64,000 nt of DNA, taken from positions 1,404,826 to 1,468,825 of the forward strand of contig NC_061788.1 of assembly GCF_022458985.1 (NCBI RefSeq). The letters run 5' to 3'. Each line of letters opens with the position of its first letter. Positions within the stretch are counted from its first letter, which is position 1. The translations under genes were made by a program, and so were the position numbers. This document shows, in pieces, positions 58,685 through 64,000 of this stretch. The notes beneath the pieces were generated by a model. The model searched no databases. It was not told the origin of the DNA and saw nothing but the letters and a program-made list of their open reading frames with translations. This DNA comes from Mugil cephalus (lineage: Eukaryota; Chordata; Actinopteri; Mugiliformes; Mugilidae).

Positions 58685-59499
58685 ATCGATCCAGGCCCTG
58701 AAGTAACAGGTCTACAGTATAAGCTGTAGTCAAATTAAAATGTGAAACATTATCACTACCTTCATAATAGGACGTTTGTTCCAAACAGCTCTGAGGGTTC
58801 ATTAGATACATACCATACATACCATACACATTATATATATATAAAACTAAAATCAACAATAATAATAATAAAAAAAATAGAATAGAAAAACAAAAATCTA
58901 TATACACAATATTTACAAGAATAATAAAATAAGAAAAATAAAATTCCAATGAAATTAATTTGCTGAATTTACGCTTATTAACGTTTCTAGTTTGATATGA
59001 TACACAAATTTAACAAATTCCATCAATAGAACCGAGCCACAAACGTCACTAATTAGCAAGTACTCGTTAAAGGACATTGGGACGTCATTGTTGGCAATAC
59101 TGAAATAAACAGTCCTGTATTTTGTTACACAATGGTGTCTTTATTGTAATAAATAATCTAATAATAATAATAAAAAAATTAATAATAATCCAATTTAGTG
59201 TATTTCACAATATTTACATGACATGCATTTTGTCACTTTATACAAAGAATGCTTTAAACGCTGAGTCTTCCTGTTTGTTTGTTTGTTTGTTCTTATTCTG
59301 TCTTATATTGGGGACTGGGGACATTTGGGGCATCACAAGGAAGCTATTTAAAGCTTTTATCTTCCTCTTAGGTCCAACTCATCCCAAATAGAAAACTGGA
59401 GAAATGTTAAAATGCAAACAAAAGCTCGGGTCTCAGGAGATTAACTAGAAATTTTCTGTATTTTATTCACAGAAATCTTAGTTTCATACCAGGAGCAGA

Positions 59500-59610
59500 A
59501 GTCGTCTTCTCCAACTTGAATAGCGCAGTTCTCTTCTCGGCCTGAGGAGGCGCTGCTCTCGTGGGGTCAGTCACTCTCGCGATATTTTATATTTTCATTG
59601 GATTTGAAAC
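59500..59610 (+). promoter_or_regulatory. ash2l: ash2l promoter / 5' UTR
   Basis: TCTCGCGA (59575-59582) is most of the TCTCGCGAGA element found in TATA-less housekeeping promoters. A reversed CCAAT box (ATTGG) lies at 59597-59601. Both sit within 40 bases of the ATG, fitting a short 5' UTR of a broadly expressed gene. Confidence 0.5.
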
Positions 59611-63482
<3,872 letters not shown>

Positions 63483-63654
63483 GTGAGGAGACAAAACAGA
63501 TCCAAGAAAAACAGATTCAATCTGTTAATTATAATTAACACCAGTTAAAATAAAACCAACTTAGGCCTCGTTCACACCTGAACATCTGTCCTGGATCTGG
63601 ATCAGAGTCCAGATGTGAACTCTGATCTGGTCCTTCCTCACTCCCTCTTCACCC

Positions 63655-64000
63655 CTGTTTCTTCCTTCCTTCCTTCCTTCCTTCCTTCCTTCCTTCCTTC
63701 CTTCTTTCTTTCTTTCCTTCCTCACTCCCTCTTCACCCCTGTTTCTTCCTTCCTGCCTTCTTTCCTTCGTCCTTCCTTCCTTCCTTCCTTCCTTCCTTCC
63801 TTCCTTCCTTCCTTCCTTCCTTCCTTCTTTCCTTCCTTCCTCCCTCCCTCCCTCTTCATCCCAGTTCCTTCCTTCCTTCCTTCCTGCCTTCCTTCTTTCC
63901 TCCCTTCCATCCGTCCTTCCTTCTTTCCTTGCTTCTCCTCCCTCCCTTCCTTCCTTCCTTCTCTTTCCGTCTCCTTCCTTCCTTCCTTCTTTCCTCCCTT
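63655..64000. repeat. (TTCC)n polypyrimidine tract in ash2l intron 8
   Basis: TTCC repeats with CACTCCCTCTTCACCCC-type spacers, running to the window end. Same simple-sequence type as 40842-42045. Confidence 0.95.

Larger units (their letters stand above)
56881..59500. other. arrdc3-ash2l head-to-head intergenic interval
   Basis: AT-rich with short tandem repeats (GGACATGA units about 57342-57395; 18-bp TCATATCTGGTTCTGGTC minisatellite 57618-57875), the inverted partner of the 51.2-kb repeat (57935-58040) and a CTCF-like motif (58671-58684). No gene is supported. Confidence 0.65.

Overview
The window is nuclear DNA of a ray-finned (teleost) fish. The evidence is short exons with GT-AG introns, human-like protein orthologues, very abundant microsatellites and minisatellites, and fish-type transposon remains (Tc1 fragments, a hAT-like non-autonomous element, dispersed repeats with CATAGACTGTATATAAA ends). 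The species cannot be named from sequence alone. There is no bacterial, viral or CRISPR content, and most long open frames are low-complexity repeats.

Four protein-coding genes are supported. (1) cetn3 (centrin-3, + strand, CDS 1635-4744, 5 exons, 167 aa). (2) mef2c (MADS/MEF2 transcription factor, + strand, CDS 22700-35816, 10 exons including the 24-nt beta microexon, 475 aa). (3) arrdc3 (alpha-arrestin, - strand, CDS 56514-47557, 8 exons, 422 aa), whose last coding exon is easily missed because exon 7 reads through its splice donor to an in-frame stop. (4) ash2l (Set1/MLL complex subunit, + strand, first 8 coding exons 59611-63482, continuing past the window end).

Layout: 1-1.6 kb upstream of cetn3; 1.6-5.4 kb cetn3; 5.4-22.6 kb repeat-rich upstream/5' leader territory of mef2c with a CpG-rich candidate first exon near 14.1-14.6 kb and a MEF2/TATA-like site at 18.79 kb; 22.6-39 kb mef2c with its long 3' UTR; 39-47 kb intergenic with a hAT-like element, a 1.2-kb TTCC tract and a degenerate ~350-bp tandem array; 47-56.8 kb arrdc3; 56.8-59.6 kb the head-to-head interval to ash2l; 59.6-64 kb ash2l, ending in another TTCC tract.

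Human MEF2C, CETN3 and ARRDC3 share 5q14.3, so the first three genes are a compacted and locally rearranged version of that block. ASH2L is on a different human chromosome (8p), so its position here is a lineage-specific junction. Which teleost mef2c/arrdc3 duplicate (a or b) this is cannot be decided here. I see no previously unknown gene system. The most interesting signals are splicing features (the hidden arrdc3 last exon; the mef2c beta exon behind an ATG-repeat intron; only one alpha-type exon found) and candidate regulatory elements (a GATA/MEF2/TEAD cluster in mef2c intron 2; CTCF-like motifs around arrdc3).
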